Shown here: positions 52,901 through 61,006 of the stretch, piece by piece | Layout of the letters: each line of letters starts with the position of its first letter | How positions within the stretch are numbered: position 1 is the first letter of the stretch | Assembly: GCF_900188065.1 (NCBI RefSeq) | Contig: NZ_FZNQ01000001.1 | Span: forward strand, 186,001 to 250,000 | Direction: 5' to 3' | DNA: 64,000 nucleotides | Source: Halorubrum vacuolatum | Lineage (GTDB): Archaea; Halobacteriota; Halobacteria; Halobacteriales; Haloferacaceae | Program-made: the position numbers and the translations under genes | Notes under the pieces: generated by a model | Database searches by the model: none | What the model was told of the DNA's origin: nothing | Seen by the model: only the letters and a program-made list of their open reading frames with translations

Positions 52901-53014
52901 GCCGTCGATGCGCGCCTCCAACGCCGAGACGAGATCGGGGTCCGCGATCGACCCGCCCGTATAATCGAAGTCGGCCCCGGTCCGCGGGTCGGACTCGGGG
53001 GTCTGGCTTGCCAT
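49946..53014 (-). CDS. FAD-linked oxidase/Fe-S/CCG protein, D-lactate (or glycolate) dehydrogenase type
   Basis: A 1022-residue flavoprotein of three parts. Residues 1-480 are the FAD-binding oxidase (FPASTADVAAVQAYCFAEGI, PVLPRGGGTSLAGQTVNEAV, ALGGAIGNNSTGSHSLKYGK, and a C-terminal FAD-oxidase domain with HAGPGVLHVRPLINTKD). A ferredoxin-like section follows (VMDLCIGCKGCAMDCPSEVD), and the tail has CCG modules (HGHCHQKATKKDHHAVGV, DSTCCGMAGSFGYEAEHYAM). This is the Dld/GlcDEF layout, oxidising D-lactate or glycolate and passing electrons to quinone. The start at 53014 gives MASQTPESDP; the ORF upstream is unrelated. It is divergent from lutC across 123 bases. Confidence 0.9.
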   Translation of the reverse strand: MASQTPESDPRTGADFDYTGGSIADPDLVSALEARIDGDVRFDDYSRRLYATDASAYEITPIGVVFPASTADVAAVQAYCFAEGIPVLPRGGGTSLAGQTVNEAVVLDLTRHLDSIVSFDADARTARVQAGAYIGDLNAAVEPDGLKFAPDPAWRDKSALGGAIGNNSTGSHSLKYGKTDHYIEEAEVVLADGTVTTFGEVAVEDLRDSADPDADDLLPRIHAEVVRVLDEEADAIDERFPALKRNVSGYNFDRLLAEARGEYGEPGVVNLARLIAGSEGTLATVTEATVSLVEIPETKAVALLAYEDLLDAMEDVAPALEHDPAAVEVMDDVLLDLAADTAEFGELVGTLPEGTDSVLLVEFYAESDADGKRKVADLIADRVGDVLADGSSPAAKPSEGAAGTTTQPRRAFAAMEAHDRAERDRFWKMRKSGLPILLSRTSDAKHISFIEDCAIPPEHLPEYTRAFQEILADNDTFATFYAHAGPGVLHVRPLINTKDVADVDAMVDIADRVTDEVVRLGGSVSGEHGDGRARTQWNRKLYGDDLWGAFRELKSAFDPDWLLNPGNVCGEFDMREHLRFDPDYTLDVGFDPALSWDNENGMEGMVELCHGCGGCRGPQETTGGVMCPTFRAAEEEIQATRGRANLLRGAMSGELPADPTDPEFVTEVMDLCIGCKGCAMDCPSEVDMAKLKAEVEHAHHAEHGVDLRTRILGRFESLAPIGSRLAPLSNLAPKLPGARALMERTLGIASERKLPQFRSESFEDWFTARGGPAIERIDADRSVMLFPDVYTNYTNPGAGKAAVRVLEAANCHVRVPDVRGTGRPPHSKGLLDVSRATARETVERLVPDVETGWDVVVVEPSDAVMLQSDYLDLLAGDASDVPDADVEALANNTYGVMEYVDAFRLDESLAFGAPGERLTYHGHCHQKATKKDHHAVGVLRRAGYGVDPLDSTCCGMAGSFGYEAEHYAMSKAIGRELYDQVDESDGDAVVAPGASCRSQLEDRHGAAVEPAHPVEKLAAALP

Positions 53015-53137
53015 GGGTGGCTCTCGTGACCCCATCATCAAAAGCTCCCGGAACGACCCGTGGGCTGCCGGATGTGTCCCGCTTGAGTCCACGCCGTCCG
53101 GCAAAAGAGTAATGTCGCGGCCGTCGAAGGTCCGACC

Positions 53138-53683
53138 ATGCAAGCGAGCACCACCGCGACGTTTCTCGATCGGCTCGACTCGCTCGATGTGGCCGTGAGC
53201 GAGGGCACGCCCGATGCGTGCGCGTCGCTCATCGACGCGGCCGCCGGCGACCCCGCCGTCGGGACACCGCTCGATATTCCGGGCGCGACGATGCCGGATC
53301 GGGTCGAGATGAACCCCACCGTCGAGGAGTTGCGCGCGGCACACACGGGAGTCACCGCGGGAGCGCTCGGGATCGCGTCCTACGGAAGCGTCGCGATCGA
53401 ATCCGATCGGGCGGGTACCGAGCCGGTGAGCCTCTTCGTCGACCGCAACGTGGTCGTGATGCGGGAGGCCGACATCGTCCCCGGCATGGCCGACGCGTTC
53501 GCGTGGCTCGGCCCGCGGGCCCGCGAGGAGGACATCGACGTGATCCTCGCGACCGGCCCGAGCGCGACCGCCGACATGGGTGGGCTGGTGCGGGGCGCAC
53601 ACGGGCCGAAGGAGGTGCACGTGGTGTTGCTTTCGGAGGAGGACAGCAATGCGGGCGATGTGCCGGAGGCCGACGATGAGTAG
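53138..53683 (+). CDS. lutC: LUD-domain lactate utilization protein C
   Basis: A 181-residue protein of the LUD fold, a subunit of the LutABC complex that oxidises L-lactate. ATTATFLDRLDSLDVAVSEG opens it; GALGIASYGSVAIES and VVVMREADIVPGMADAFAWL lie in the middle and ILATGPSATADMGGLVRGAH near residue 145 carries the family's active-site-like stretch (GPSxTADIE in relatives). It overlaps the start of the lutBA gene by 8 bases, so the two are coupled. The 123-base gap to the divergent Dld-type gene likely holds shared control of lactate oxidation. Confidence 0.88.
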   Translation: MQASTTATFLDRLDSLDVAVSEGTPDACASLIDAAAGDPAVGTPLDIPGATMPDRVEMNPTVEELRAAHTGVTAGALGIASYGSVAIESDRAGTEPVSLFVDRNVVVMREADIVPGMADAFAWLGPRAREEDIDVILATGPSATADMGGLVRGAHGPKEVHVVLLSEEDSNAGDVPEADDE

Positions 53684-55925
53684 TGAAACCGCCGACTCGG
53701 CTGGAACGACCGAGAAGCGCGGGGCGAAGGCCGCACGCATCCGCGAACTGATGGCGACGGAGGGCGACGCGGTCGCGGAGAACACGCGCGGGTTCAACGC
53801 CGGGCGATACGAGTCGACCGGGCGACTTGACGACTACGAGGAGCTGAAAGCGGAGGCACGGGAGATAAAGGAGGACGCCATCGCCCGGCTGCCGGAACTC
53901 ATCGAGGAAGTGAAAACGAGCGTCGAGGCCAACGGCGGAACCGTCTACGTCGCCGACGACGCCGACGATGCGAACCGCTACATTCGCGAGGTCGCCGCCG
54001 AGTGCGAGGTCGAGCGGGCGATCAAATCGAAGTCGATGACCTCCGAGGAGATCGAGGTCAACGAGGCGCTCGCGGCCGACGGGGTCGACGTCGTCGAGAC
54101 CGACCTCGGCGAGTGGGTGTTGCAGATCGCCGACGAGGCCCCCTCACACATCGTCGCGCCCGCGATCCACAAATCCCGAGAGGGGATCGCCGAGCTGTTC
54201 AACGAGCGATTCGAGCCGGACGAGCCGCTCGAAACCGCCGAGGAGCTGACCCACTTCGCCCGCGAGGAGCTCGGGAAGCTGGTGGAGGACGCGGAGCTGG
54301 GGATGACGGGCGCGAACTTCATCGCCGCCGACTCCGGAACGATGTTGCTCGTCACGAGCGAGGGGAACGCGCGGAAAACCGTCGCCGCGACCGACACCCA
54401 CGTCGCCGTCGCCGGGGTAGAGAAGCTCGTCCCGAGCGTCGAGGACTTCGCGCCCTTCGCGGAGCTCATCGGCCGCTCCGGGACCGGACAGGACGTCACC
54501 TCCTACCTCTCGGTGTTGACCCCGCCGGTAAACTCGCCGGTCCCCGATTTCGGGGACGGCGACGCGCCCCTCCGCGATACCGACAGCGACGACCGCGCGT
54601 TCCACCTCGTGTTGATCGACAACGGGCGGCTTGCGATGCGTGAGGACGCCGAATTAACGGAGACGCTCTACTGCATCCGCTGTTCGGCCTGTGCGAACTC
54701 GTGTGGCAACTTCCAGAGCGTCGGCGGCCACGCCTTCGGCGGCGAGACCTACTCCGGCGGCATCGCGACCGGCTGGGAGGCCGGCGTCGAGGGGCTCGAC
54801 GTCGCCGCCGAGTTCAACGACCTCTGTACGGGCTGTTCACGATGTGTGCCCGCCTGTCCGGTCGGCATCGACATCCCGTGGATCAACACGGTCGTCCGCG
54901 ACCGGGTGAACCGCGGCGAGGCGGATCGGAGCCAGCTCGACTGGGTTTTCGAGGAGTTGGTCCCCGACGAGGAGCCCGCCGGCCTCGACGTGGGCGCGCG
55001 GCTCGTCGGCAACTTCGCGACGCTTGCGAAATGGGGGAGCCGCACCGCGCCGGTCGCCAACCGCGTCGCGAGCTTCGGTCCGGCACGGGCCGCCTTGGAG
55101 CGGGTGACGGGGATCGACCGTCGTCGCGAGCTGCCGAGTTTCTCGCGGGAGTCGTTCGTCGACTGGTTCGAGCGACGCGGTGGGGCGCGGGTGCCGCCCG
55201 AGCGGGCGACCCGCGAGGCGATCGTCTACCCCGATACGGCGACGAACTACGCGAACGTCGGCCGCGGGAAGGCGACGGTGCGCGCGCTGGAGGCGCTCGA
55301 CGTCCACGTCCGGGTTCCGGCCCTCCCCGATGCGGGCCGCGCCCCGCTCTCGCAGGGGATGATCACGACCGCCGAGGAGGCCGCCCACGACGTCTACGCC
55401 GCCCTCGCCGAGGAGATCGACGCCGGGCGCGACGTCGTCGTGATCGAGCCGAGCGACCTCGCGCTCTTCCGCCGGGAGTACGAGCGGTTCCTCGCCGACG
55501 CCGCACACGAGCGGCTGTCGGGCGCGAGCTACGACGTGATGGAGTACGTCTACGGCCTGCTGGAGAACGGCGGCGAGCCCGAGGCCCTCCGGGGGCCGTC
55601 CGGCTTCGACGCCGAGCGCGGGGTCGCGTACCACCCGCACTGTCAAGGGCGGACGATCGGCGTCGGCGAGTATTCGACGGCGGTGCTCGAACGGCTCGAC
55701 TACGACGTGCTCGTCTCCGAGACGGAGTGTTGCGGGATGGCCGGCTCGTTCGGCTACAAGGCCGACTATTACGAATTGAGCATGGACGTCGGGGAGCCGC
55801 TCGTCGAGCAGTTCGGCGGGACGGGCCGGACCGTCGTCGCCGCGGGCACCTCCTGCGGCGAGCAGCTGGATGCGTTGCTCGGAAGTTCCGTCCGGCACCC
55901 GGTCGAGCTGATCGCGCCGCGGTAG
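53676..55925 (+). CDS. LutB-LutA-type fusion: LUD, 4Fe-4S and CCG domains
   Basis: A 749-residue fusion. The LutB part (LUD fold, about residues 1-300) shows SKSMTSEEIEVNEALAADGV and GANFIAADSGTMLLVTSEGN, followed by two 4Fe-4S motifs (LYCIRCSACANSCGNFQSVG and CTGCSRCVPACPVGIDIP). The final 340 residues carry CCG features: HPHCQGRTIGVGEYSTAVLE and ETECCGMAGSFGYKADYYEL. In most bacteria LutA and LutB are separate. The tail from about residue 430 resembles the tail of the divergent Dld-type protein more than a classic LutA. It should act with LutC in L-lactate oxidation. Start ATG 53676 overlaps lutC. Confidence 0.85.
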   Translation: MSSETADSAGTTEKRGAKAARIRELMATEGDAVAENTRGFNAGRYESTGRLDDYEELKAEAREIKEDAIARLPELIEEVKTSVEANGGTVYVADDADDANRYIREVAAECEVERAIKSKSMTSEEIEVNEALAADGVDVVETDLGEWVLQIADEAPSHIVAPAIHKSREGIAELFNERFEPDEPLETAEELTHFAREELGKLVEDAELGMTGANFIAADSGTMLLVTSEGNARKTVAATDTHVAVAGVEKLVPSVEDFAPFAELIGRSGTGQDVTSYLSVLTPPVNSPVPDFGDGDAPLRDTDSDDRAFHLVLIDNGRLAMREDAELTETLYCIRCSACANSCGNFQSVGGHAFGGETYSGGIATGWEAGVEGLDVAAEFNDLCTGCSRCVPACPVGIDIPWINTVVRDRVNRGEADRSQLDWVFEELVPDEEPAGLDVGARLVGNFATLAKWGSRTAPVANRVASFGPARAALERVTGIDRRRELPSFSRESFVDWFERRGGARVPPERATREAIVYPDTATNYANVGRGKATVRALEALDVHVRVPALPDAGRAPLSQGMITTAEEAAHDVYAALAEEIDAGRDVVVIEPSDLALFRREYERFLADAAHERLSGASYDVMEYVYGLLENGGEPEALRGPSGFDAERGVAYHPHCQGRTIGVGEYSTAVLERLDYDVLVSETECCGMAGSFGYKADYYELSMDVGEPLVEQFGGTGRTVVAAGTSCGEQLDALLGSSVRHPVELIAPR

Positions 55926-56038
55926 CCGTCCGTTCATCGGCGGTCGGCCGGATACGCCATCGGCGGTCGGTCGGACGCGTCGGACGCACGTCTGCCGACA
56001 ACGAACGCTTAATACGCGCGCTCGTGAGCGTATGGAGT

Positions 56039-56344
56039 ATGAACGGTCCGCCCGAGGAGATCACGTCGCTGGTCGGTCGTGAGGTGTATTCGAACAACGG
56101 GGTGTTCGTCGGCGAGGTGGAGGACGTCCGCCTCGACCTCGACGCACGCGCCGTCACCGGGCTCGCGCTCGCGGAGCTCAACCCCGAACTGTTCGCGGGT
56201 CGTGTCGACCGCAACGTCGGCGTCATCGTCCCGTATCGCTGGGTCAGAGCGGTCGGTGACGTCGTGTTGATAAACGACATCATCGAGCGCCTCGACACCG
56301 GCGACGAGGAGTCCGAGCCGGTCGAACCGGAACAGGGCGTCTGA
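56039..56344 (+). CDS. PRC-barrel domain protein
   Basis: A 101-residue protein with one PRC-barrel: EEITSLVGREVYSNNGVFVG, EVEDVRLDLDARAVTGLALA, and VGVIVPYRWVRAVGDVVLIN. The tail is acidic. Archaeal PRC-barrel proteins of this size (CdpB-type) have been linked to cell division or RNA metabolism; which applies here is not determinable. A TTAATACGCG stretch about 30 bases before ATG 56039 may be its promoter. The longer frame running from 54701 is a shadow of lutBA. Confidence 0.82.
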   Translation: MNGPPEEITSLVGREVYSNNGVFVGEVEDVRLDLDARAVTGLALAELNPELFAGRVDRNVGVIVPYRWVRAVGDVVLINDIIERLDTGDEESEPVEPEQGV

Positions 56345-56415
56345 GGCGGTCGGCCGGCGGCGACGGTCGTCCCTCCGTACCGCGGCCCTCTGGCCCTTCT
56401 CGATATCCGTCCCGA

Positions 56416-57192
56416 TCACTCCTCAAGATGGTCGGCGAGGACGAACCGAACCCGTTCCTCGTCGGCCCCCTTCGTCTCCCGTCCGGTCACCACGACCTCG
56501 CCGATCTCGGCGGTGTCGCCGACGTGTGTGCCCGCACAGGCCGTTTGGTCGTAGGGATCGTCGTCGGGGTCGCGACCGCCGATCTCGACGATCCGAAGCT
56601 CGGTGATCGAGTCGGGAAGGAGGTCCAATCGGGTGCGCTCGGTGTCGAGGGTCGCCTCGGCCGTCTCGCGGTCCATCGTATAGCTCGTCACCGGCCGTGC
56701 CTCCTCGACGAGTTCGTTCAAGCGGCGCGCTATCCGGTCGAGGTCGTCGGCCTCGAACCGATCGTAGGCGGCATCGAGGTGGGCGTGGTCGTCGTAGAGC
56801 TGGTTGCCGGTCGTCGGGGCGTCGAACTCGGAGAGCAGGAGCGCGGAGAGCAGGTGTTGGGCCGTGTGGTAGCGGGAGTGGTTTCGTCGTCGTTCGGCGT
56901 CGACCTCCCCGACGACGCGGGTGCCGGTAGCGGGGATGGGCGCGTCGCCGTCGAGGGTGTGGTAGACGGTGTCCTTCTTTTCGACGTCGACGACGCGCCA
57001 CACGGGGTCCTCGGAGATCGGCTCGCCGTTGTCGCCCTCGGCGACGCGGAGCGTCCCCGTATCGTGCGGCTGTCCGCCGCCGGTCGCGTAGAACGCGGTT
57101 CGGTCGAGGACGACGCGGTCGTCGAGGACGCGCTCGACGGTCGCCTCGAAACGGAGCAGGGAGTCGTCCGCGAGGTGCAGTCGGTCGGTCAT
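56416..57192 (-). CDS. Alanyl-tRNA editing protein AlaX
   Basis: A 258-residue free-standing editing enzyme that removes wrongly attached Ser or Gly from tRNA-Ala. The N-terminal beta domain has VVLDRTAFYATGGGQPHDTG. The zinc site is formed by HSRYHTAQHLLSALL near residue 105 (HxxxH) and CAGTHVGDTAEIGEVVV near 215 (CxxxH). The C-terminal stretch RVRFVLADHLEE completes the fold. Size fits the AlaX-M group. The stop lies 71 bases past the end of the convergent PRC-barrel gene. Confidence 0.92.
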   Translation of the reverse strand: MTDRLHLADDSLLRFEATVERVLDDRVVLDRTAFYATGGGQPHDTGTLRVAEGDNGEPISEDPVWRVVDVEKKDTVYHTLDGDAPIPATGTRVVGEVDAERRRNHSRYHTAQHLLSALLLSEFDAPTTGNQLYDDHAHLDAAYDRFEADDLDRIARRLNELVEEARPVTSYTMDRETAEATLDTERTRLDLLPDSITELRIVEIGGRDPDDDPYDQTACAGTHVGDTAEIGEVVVTGRETKGADEERVRFVLADHLEE

Positions 57193-57322
57193 GATCGGAG
57201 GAGCGGTCGGCAGACGCTTACGTGTTGTCGGTCGCTCGCGGCCCCGTCGTAACGACTAAGAACGAAACGCCCGTCCGTTTCGATAATGAATTACGAGTTT
57301 TGCGCGTCCAGAGGTGGTCCCC

Positions 57323-58024
57323 ATGGGCGTCGAGATTAAGGAAACGGAGGTGAGCGATCGGGATTTCGAGGAGATACAACGGTTCGTCCGCGATTACCTC
57401 GCCGCAAGCGTGGAGAACGAGGACGACGGCGGGCGAATGCGGTGGTACCCGTGGCACTCCGCGGAGTACCGGTTCAACCACATCCTGAACGTCGTCGCGC
57501 TGGCGACGAAGATCGCGGAGGCCGAGGGCGCCGACGTCGACGTGGTTCGGGTCGCCGCCGTGTTCCACGACGTCTCGAAACTGGAGGCCGACCAGGAGGT
57601 GCACGCGGAGGCGGGCGCGCGGGTCGCCCGCGAGTACCTCCGAAGCCGCACGAATTACCCCGAGTCGTTCATCGAGGAGGTGTGTGCGGCCATCGTCGAT
57701 CACTCCTACACAGGCGAGCTGGACGATGTACCGCTCGAAAGCCGCTGTCTGATCGAGGCCGACATCCTCGACAAGGTCGGCGCGAACGGCGCGACGCTCA
57801 TGCTGTTGCGGATGGGGTACGAGTCCCGGACGCACATGGACGCCGCCAAGATGGTCGATCGGGTGCTCCAGCGCGGCCGCGATCACACCGATCGGATCGT
57901 CTCCGATACCGCCGACAGCATCGCCCATCAGCGGATCAAGCGCGTGAAGTGGTTCCGTGAGTGGCTGGAGGAGGAGGTCGCGGAGATGACCACCGACGGG
58001 GTCGTGACGCGCGACGGTCGGTGA
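57323..58024 (+). CDS. HD-domain phosphohydrolase
   Basis: A 233-residue metal-dependent phosphohydrolase. The metal ligands are visible: the first His in YRFNHILNVVALATKIAEAE near residue 53, the HD pair in VAAVFHDVSKLEADQEVHAE near 83-84, and further His and Asp in AAIVDHSYTGEL near 130 and IEADILDKVGANGATL near 148. Relatives hydrolyse nucleotides or cyclic signalling compounds. GTG 57314 is an alternative start. It is divergent from AlaX, with a gap of 130 bases. The substrate is unknown. Confidence 0.85.
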   Translation: MGVEIKETEVSDRDFEEIQRFVRDYLAASVENEDDGGRMRWYPWHSAEYRFNHILNVVALATKIAEAEGADVDVVRVAAVFHDVSKLEADQEVHAEAGARVAREYLRSRTNYPESFIEEVCAAIVDHSYTGELDDVPLESRCLIEADILDKVGANGATLMLLRMGYESRTHMDAAKMVDRVLQRGRDHTDRIVSDTADSIAHQRIKRVKWFREWLEEEVAEMTTDGVVTRDGR

Positions 58025-58163
58025 GCGGGATCGGTCGAAATCGTTGATAAACCAGCGCGAAAGAATATATAACCAACGGCGGCCGTTGGGTACGCGTCGG
58101 GAGCGACACGTCTGTGACGCCGCTCCGGTGACGATCGCGCCCCCCATCCCACGACTGGCGCGC

Positions 58164-58192
58164 CCGCTCGTGCCCGAAACGGGCACGAGCGG
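58164..58192. repeat. Perfect 13-bp hairpin with AAA loop
   Basis: The arm CCGCTCGTGCCCG is exactly complementary to CGGGCACGAGCGG after three A residues. It lies 12 bases upstream of the larger hairpin. Confidence 0.85.
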
Positions 58193-58203
58193 CCCGCGAG
58201 GGA

Positions 58204-58244
58204 GTTCGGGCGGGCCGCCGAGCGGTCCGGCGGCCCGCCCGAAC
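58204..58244. repeat. Perfect 17-bp hairpin with 7-base loop
   Basis: The arm GTTCGGGCGGGCCGCCG pairs without mismatch with CGGCGGCCCGCCCGAAC; the loop is AGCGGTC. No T-run follows, so it is not a classical terminator. Confidence 0.85.
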
Positions 58245-58425
58245 GAGGCTGGGGAGGGCTGAGGCTGCGGCGCTGGATGGGCTAGCGTCAGTATCAGGCC
58301 TCCCCAACCGAGGACACGCCCGAAGTGGGTTTATAAACCATACGCATCGCTCCGGTTCTCGGTTATAAACCAGCGATCCCGACCGCCCCCGACCCTTTTA
58401 ATCCCTGACCGACCGACCACGCGGT

Positions 58426-59589
58426 ATGCAAAACGACACGGGCGGCGAGGAACCGAACCGCCGCGAGGAGGTCGCCGACCTCACCGAACGGCTCGTTTCG
58501 ATCCCGAGCCACGCGGACGAGACTGCCGCCGGCGACGCCATCGAGGACTGGCTGCGCGAGGAGACCGAGCCTGCAGGAGCCACCGTCGAACGCGACGCCG
58601 TCGGCAACGTGATCGCTTATAAGGGAGCGATCGACGATCCCGAGGCGACCTCGCTCGCGCTCGTCGGCCACCACGATGTCGTTCCACCGGACGACGAACA
58701 GGTCGACACGAACGAAGCCGGCGAGGAGGCGTACGTCGTCGAGCGGCGCGACGGCCGGATCTACGGCCGCGGCGCGGCCGACATGAAGGGCGCGGTCGCC
58801 GCCGCGATGGTCGCCTTCCGCGACGCGACCCCGCCCGCGGGCCGCGAACTCGTCTTCGCCTCCTTCGTCGGCGAGGAGGTCGGCGGAACGGGCGCGCGCC
58901 ACGCCATCGAGGCGGGCTTCGCCCCCGATTACGCCCTGATCGCGGAAGGGTCGACGAACTACTCGAAGCCGGACGTGACCGACGTCGTCATCGCCCATAA
59001 GGGCCGGCGCGCCTCGACGCTCGTCGCTGAAGGGGCCGCCGCACACGCCTCCGAACCCGAGGCGGGCGAGAACGCCGTCTATCGCGCCTGCGACGCCGTC
59101 GACGTCGTCCGATCGCTCGACGCGCCGGAGACGACCGTGTTCGGCGAGGACGTGCAGGGCTCCGTCGCCGTCACCGGGATGCACGGCGGCGAGACGTGGA
59201 ACGTGATCCCCGACCGCTGTGAGATAACGATCGACGAGCGGACCGTCCCGGGCGAGCGCGCCGACCTCGCCCGCGCCGAGGAGGTCCCCGGCGTCGAGTG
59301 GACCGTCGAGCAGGACCTCCCGCCGATGGGCTGTACCGACGGGGCGTTTGCGGACGCCACGCTCGCGGCGGCCCGCGAGGCACACGCGACCCTCGGACTC
59401 GACGAGCCCGAACACGTCACGAAACCGCACGCGACCGACGCCGGCTGGCTCGCCGAGGCCGGCACGGCCTGTGTCGTCTGCGGGGCCTCCGAACCCGGCG
59501 AGGCGCATACCCGAACCGAGAGCGTCTCGATCGACGTCCTCGACCGGTGTTATCGGATCTACGCCGGGCTCGCCGAGCGGCGGTGGTGA
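58426..59589 (+). CDS. M20 family metallopeptidase (DapE/ArgE/LysK-like deacylase)
   Basis: A 387-residue two-zinc hydrolase. Metal ligands: LALVGHHDVVPPDDE near residue 85 (H-x-D), GRGAADMKGAVAAAMVAFRD near 112 (bridging Asp), ASFVGEEVGGTGARHA near 150 (catalytic Glu-Glu), DYALIAEGSTNYSKPD near 175 and GASEPGEAHTRTESVSIDVL near 350 (final His). Members include succinyl-diaminopimelate desuccinylase and acetylornithine or lysine deacylases; the archaeal LysW pathway is a possible setting but no partner genes are near. A TTTTAA box lies about 25 bases before ATG 58426. Confidence 0.88.
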   Translation: MQNDTGGEEPNRREEVADLTERLVSIPSHADETAAGDAIEDWLREETEPAGATVERDAVGNVIAYKGAIDDPEATSLALVGHHDVVPPDDEQVDTNEAGEEAYVVERRDGRIYGRGAADMKGAVAAAMVAFRDATPPAGRELVFASFVGEEVGGTGARHAIEAGFAPDYALIAEGSTNYSKPDVTDVVIAHKGRRASTLVAEGAAAHASEPEAGENAVYRACDAVDVVRSLDAPETTVFGEDVQGSVAVTGMHGGETWNVIPDRCEITIDERTVPGERADLARAEEVPGVEWTVEQDLPPMGCTDGAFADATLAAAREAHATLGLDEPEHVTKPHATDAGWLAEAGTACVVCGASEPGEAHTRTESVSIDVLDRCYRIYAGLAERRW

Positions 59590-59624
59590 GGGTCAGTGGG
59601 CGCCGAGGGGGTATATAAGCGACC

Positions 59625-60877
59625 TCACCACGTCGCCTCCGCGAGCACGTCCTCAACGGCCTTCGCCGCGTGTTCGGCGGCGACGTAGTTCGCGTACGCT
59701 TCGACCGTCTGGCGGACCCAAAACGGCGTCTCCGCCTGGTTGATGGTCGACCGCATATTGTCGACGGTTTGATCCCCAACCTCGATCAAGCTCGTCGCCT
59801 GCTGGATGATCTCGGTCGCGAGCGGATCGTCGGCGTGATCCGTCACGGCCGCCGCGACGGCATCGACGGCCGCGCGCTTCGCGTCGGGAAGCTGGTCGGT
59901 CCTCGTTTCGACTCGATCGAGGACGGCATCGCCGTCGCTGTCGAAGGGATACACGACTGTATCGAGCGCCGAGAGCGACGTGACCGTCGCCTGAAGTCGA
60001 CAGACCTCCCGAAGCGCCGTCGCCGGCTCGTCGGTTTGTAAGTCGTCGGACAGTTCTCCCATATCCCAGAGCCGGTGGACGAGATCGACATAGAGTGCAT
60101 ATGCAGCCGTCTGCGACCCGTCCCGTTCGAAAGTCGTCGCTTCGAGGTCGCCTTCAGTATCCTCGATCAGCGTCGCGAGCGAATCGAAGAGCGGCTCCTC
60201 GATCGAGGGCCCGTCGAGTGGGTCCACAAATCGCTCGACATCTCGCAGATGGATATCGGCGGAGACGGCAGCCTGCACGTACTCCGACGGTTCGGTTGGA
60301 CCCTCATCGCTCGCTCGTCGTCGTGCTCGATCGAGATTTCGTTCCGCGGCCGCGAGTTGGACGATCGCCTCGGACGGATCGGTTCCCCGGTGTTCGATCT
60401 CGAACGACTGGGCCCGATCGCGGGCATCGGAGAGCTGTGTGTCTGCCTCCTCGACCGTGAAGTCACCTCGTTCGGCGTCGATCGCGGCGGTCACCGCTCG
60501 AACGCGTTCGATCGAACCGTTGACCGCCGAAAGCGCTTCGTGGCGATCTTCGTCCGTCGGATCCGTCTCCGCGAGCGCACGCTCGCCCCGGGTGCGGTCC
60601 TCGCGCCCGCGCTCGGGCCAGTCGTCATGTATCGACTCGACCGGATCCGACTCACGCGCCTCGAAGGCGTCGAGCGCGTCATCGAGTTCCTCGATCGCCG
60701 CTTCGAGGTGGTCGTCGGTGATCCGCTCCGTTTGGGGGACGGTTGGAACGTCGATCGAGGACGTTCGGCGGAGGGCTGGCCAGTCCGGCGAGCGGGCGAT
60801 CCGCCGTCGCTGAAGGTAGCCACCGCGACGGTCAGCGCGCCGCCGGCGATGAGGAGGTCGCGGCGTGTGGAGGGCAT
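59625..60877 (-). pseudogene. Exported helical protein with frameshift after its signal peptide
   Basis: From ATG 60877 the frame reads MPSTRRDLLIAGGALTVAVA, a twin-arginine-type signal, but then becomes Arg/Pro/Ser-rich nonsense and stops near 60491. In a neighbouring frame a sensible acidic, coiled-coil-like protein runs from about 60815 (RTSSIDVPTVPQTERITDDH, LEAAIEELDDALDAF) through TAAIDAERGDFTVEEADTQL and down to the stop at 59625. The two parts join only with a one-base shift at about 60810-60820. It is either a sequencing error or a recent loss. The soluble part is about 400 residues, helical, and of unknown function; the frame from 60494 alone would lack the leader. Confidence 0.6.
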
Positions 60878-61006
60878 CGGCCGGGCATACTGGGCACGGA
60901 CGTATAACGGTGTGGTCCTTCGGCGGTCAAGTCGGTCGGTCGGCGCGAGCGACGCCGACGCGGTATGGAAGGGGTTTTATGCGGTCCGTGGAAAGTACGG
61001 TCCACT

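Larger units (their letters stand above)
58025..58425. other. 401-base intergenic region with strong stem-loops and TATA-like motifs
   Basis: No coding frame fits here. It holds two perfect stems (13 and 17 base pairs; separate entries), a longer-range pairing GGCTGGGGAGG (about 58247-58257) with CCTCCCCAACC (about 58300-58310), and three TATA-like sites: ATATATAACC near 58064, the palindrome GGTTTATAAACC at 58328-58339, and GGTTATAAACC near 58361. It may encode a structured RNA, carry a dispersed repeat, or end the HD gene. No SRP or RNase P RNA signature was recognised. Confidence 0.6.

Noticed and set aside
54701-56038. Long plus-strand frame overlapping lutBA
   Set aside because: It is the +1 shadow of lutBA; only its last 101 codons, after ATG 56039, form a real gene (PRC-barrel).
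58080-58320. SRP 7S RNA or RNase P RNA
   Set aside because: The known conserved core sequences of these RNAs were not recognised; only generic strong stems are present.
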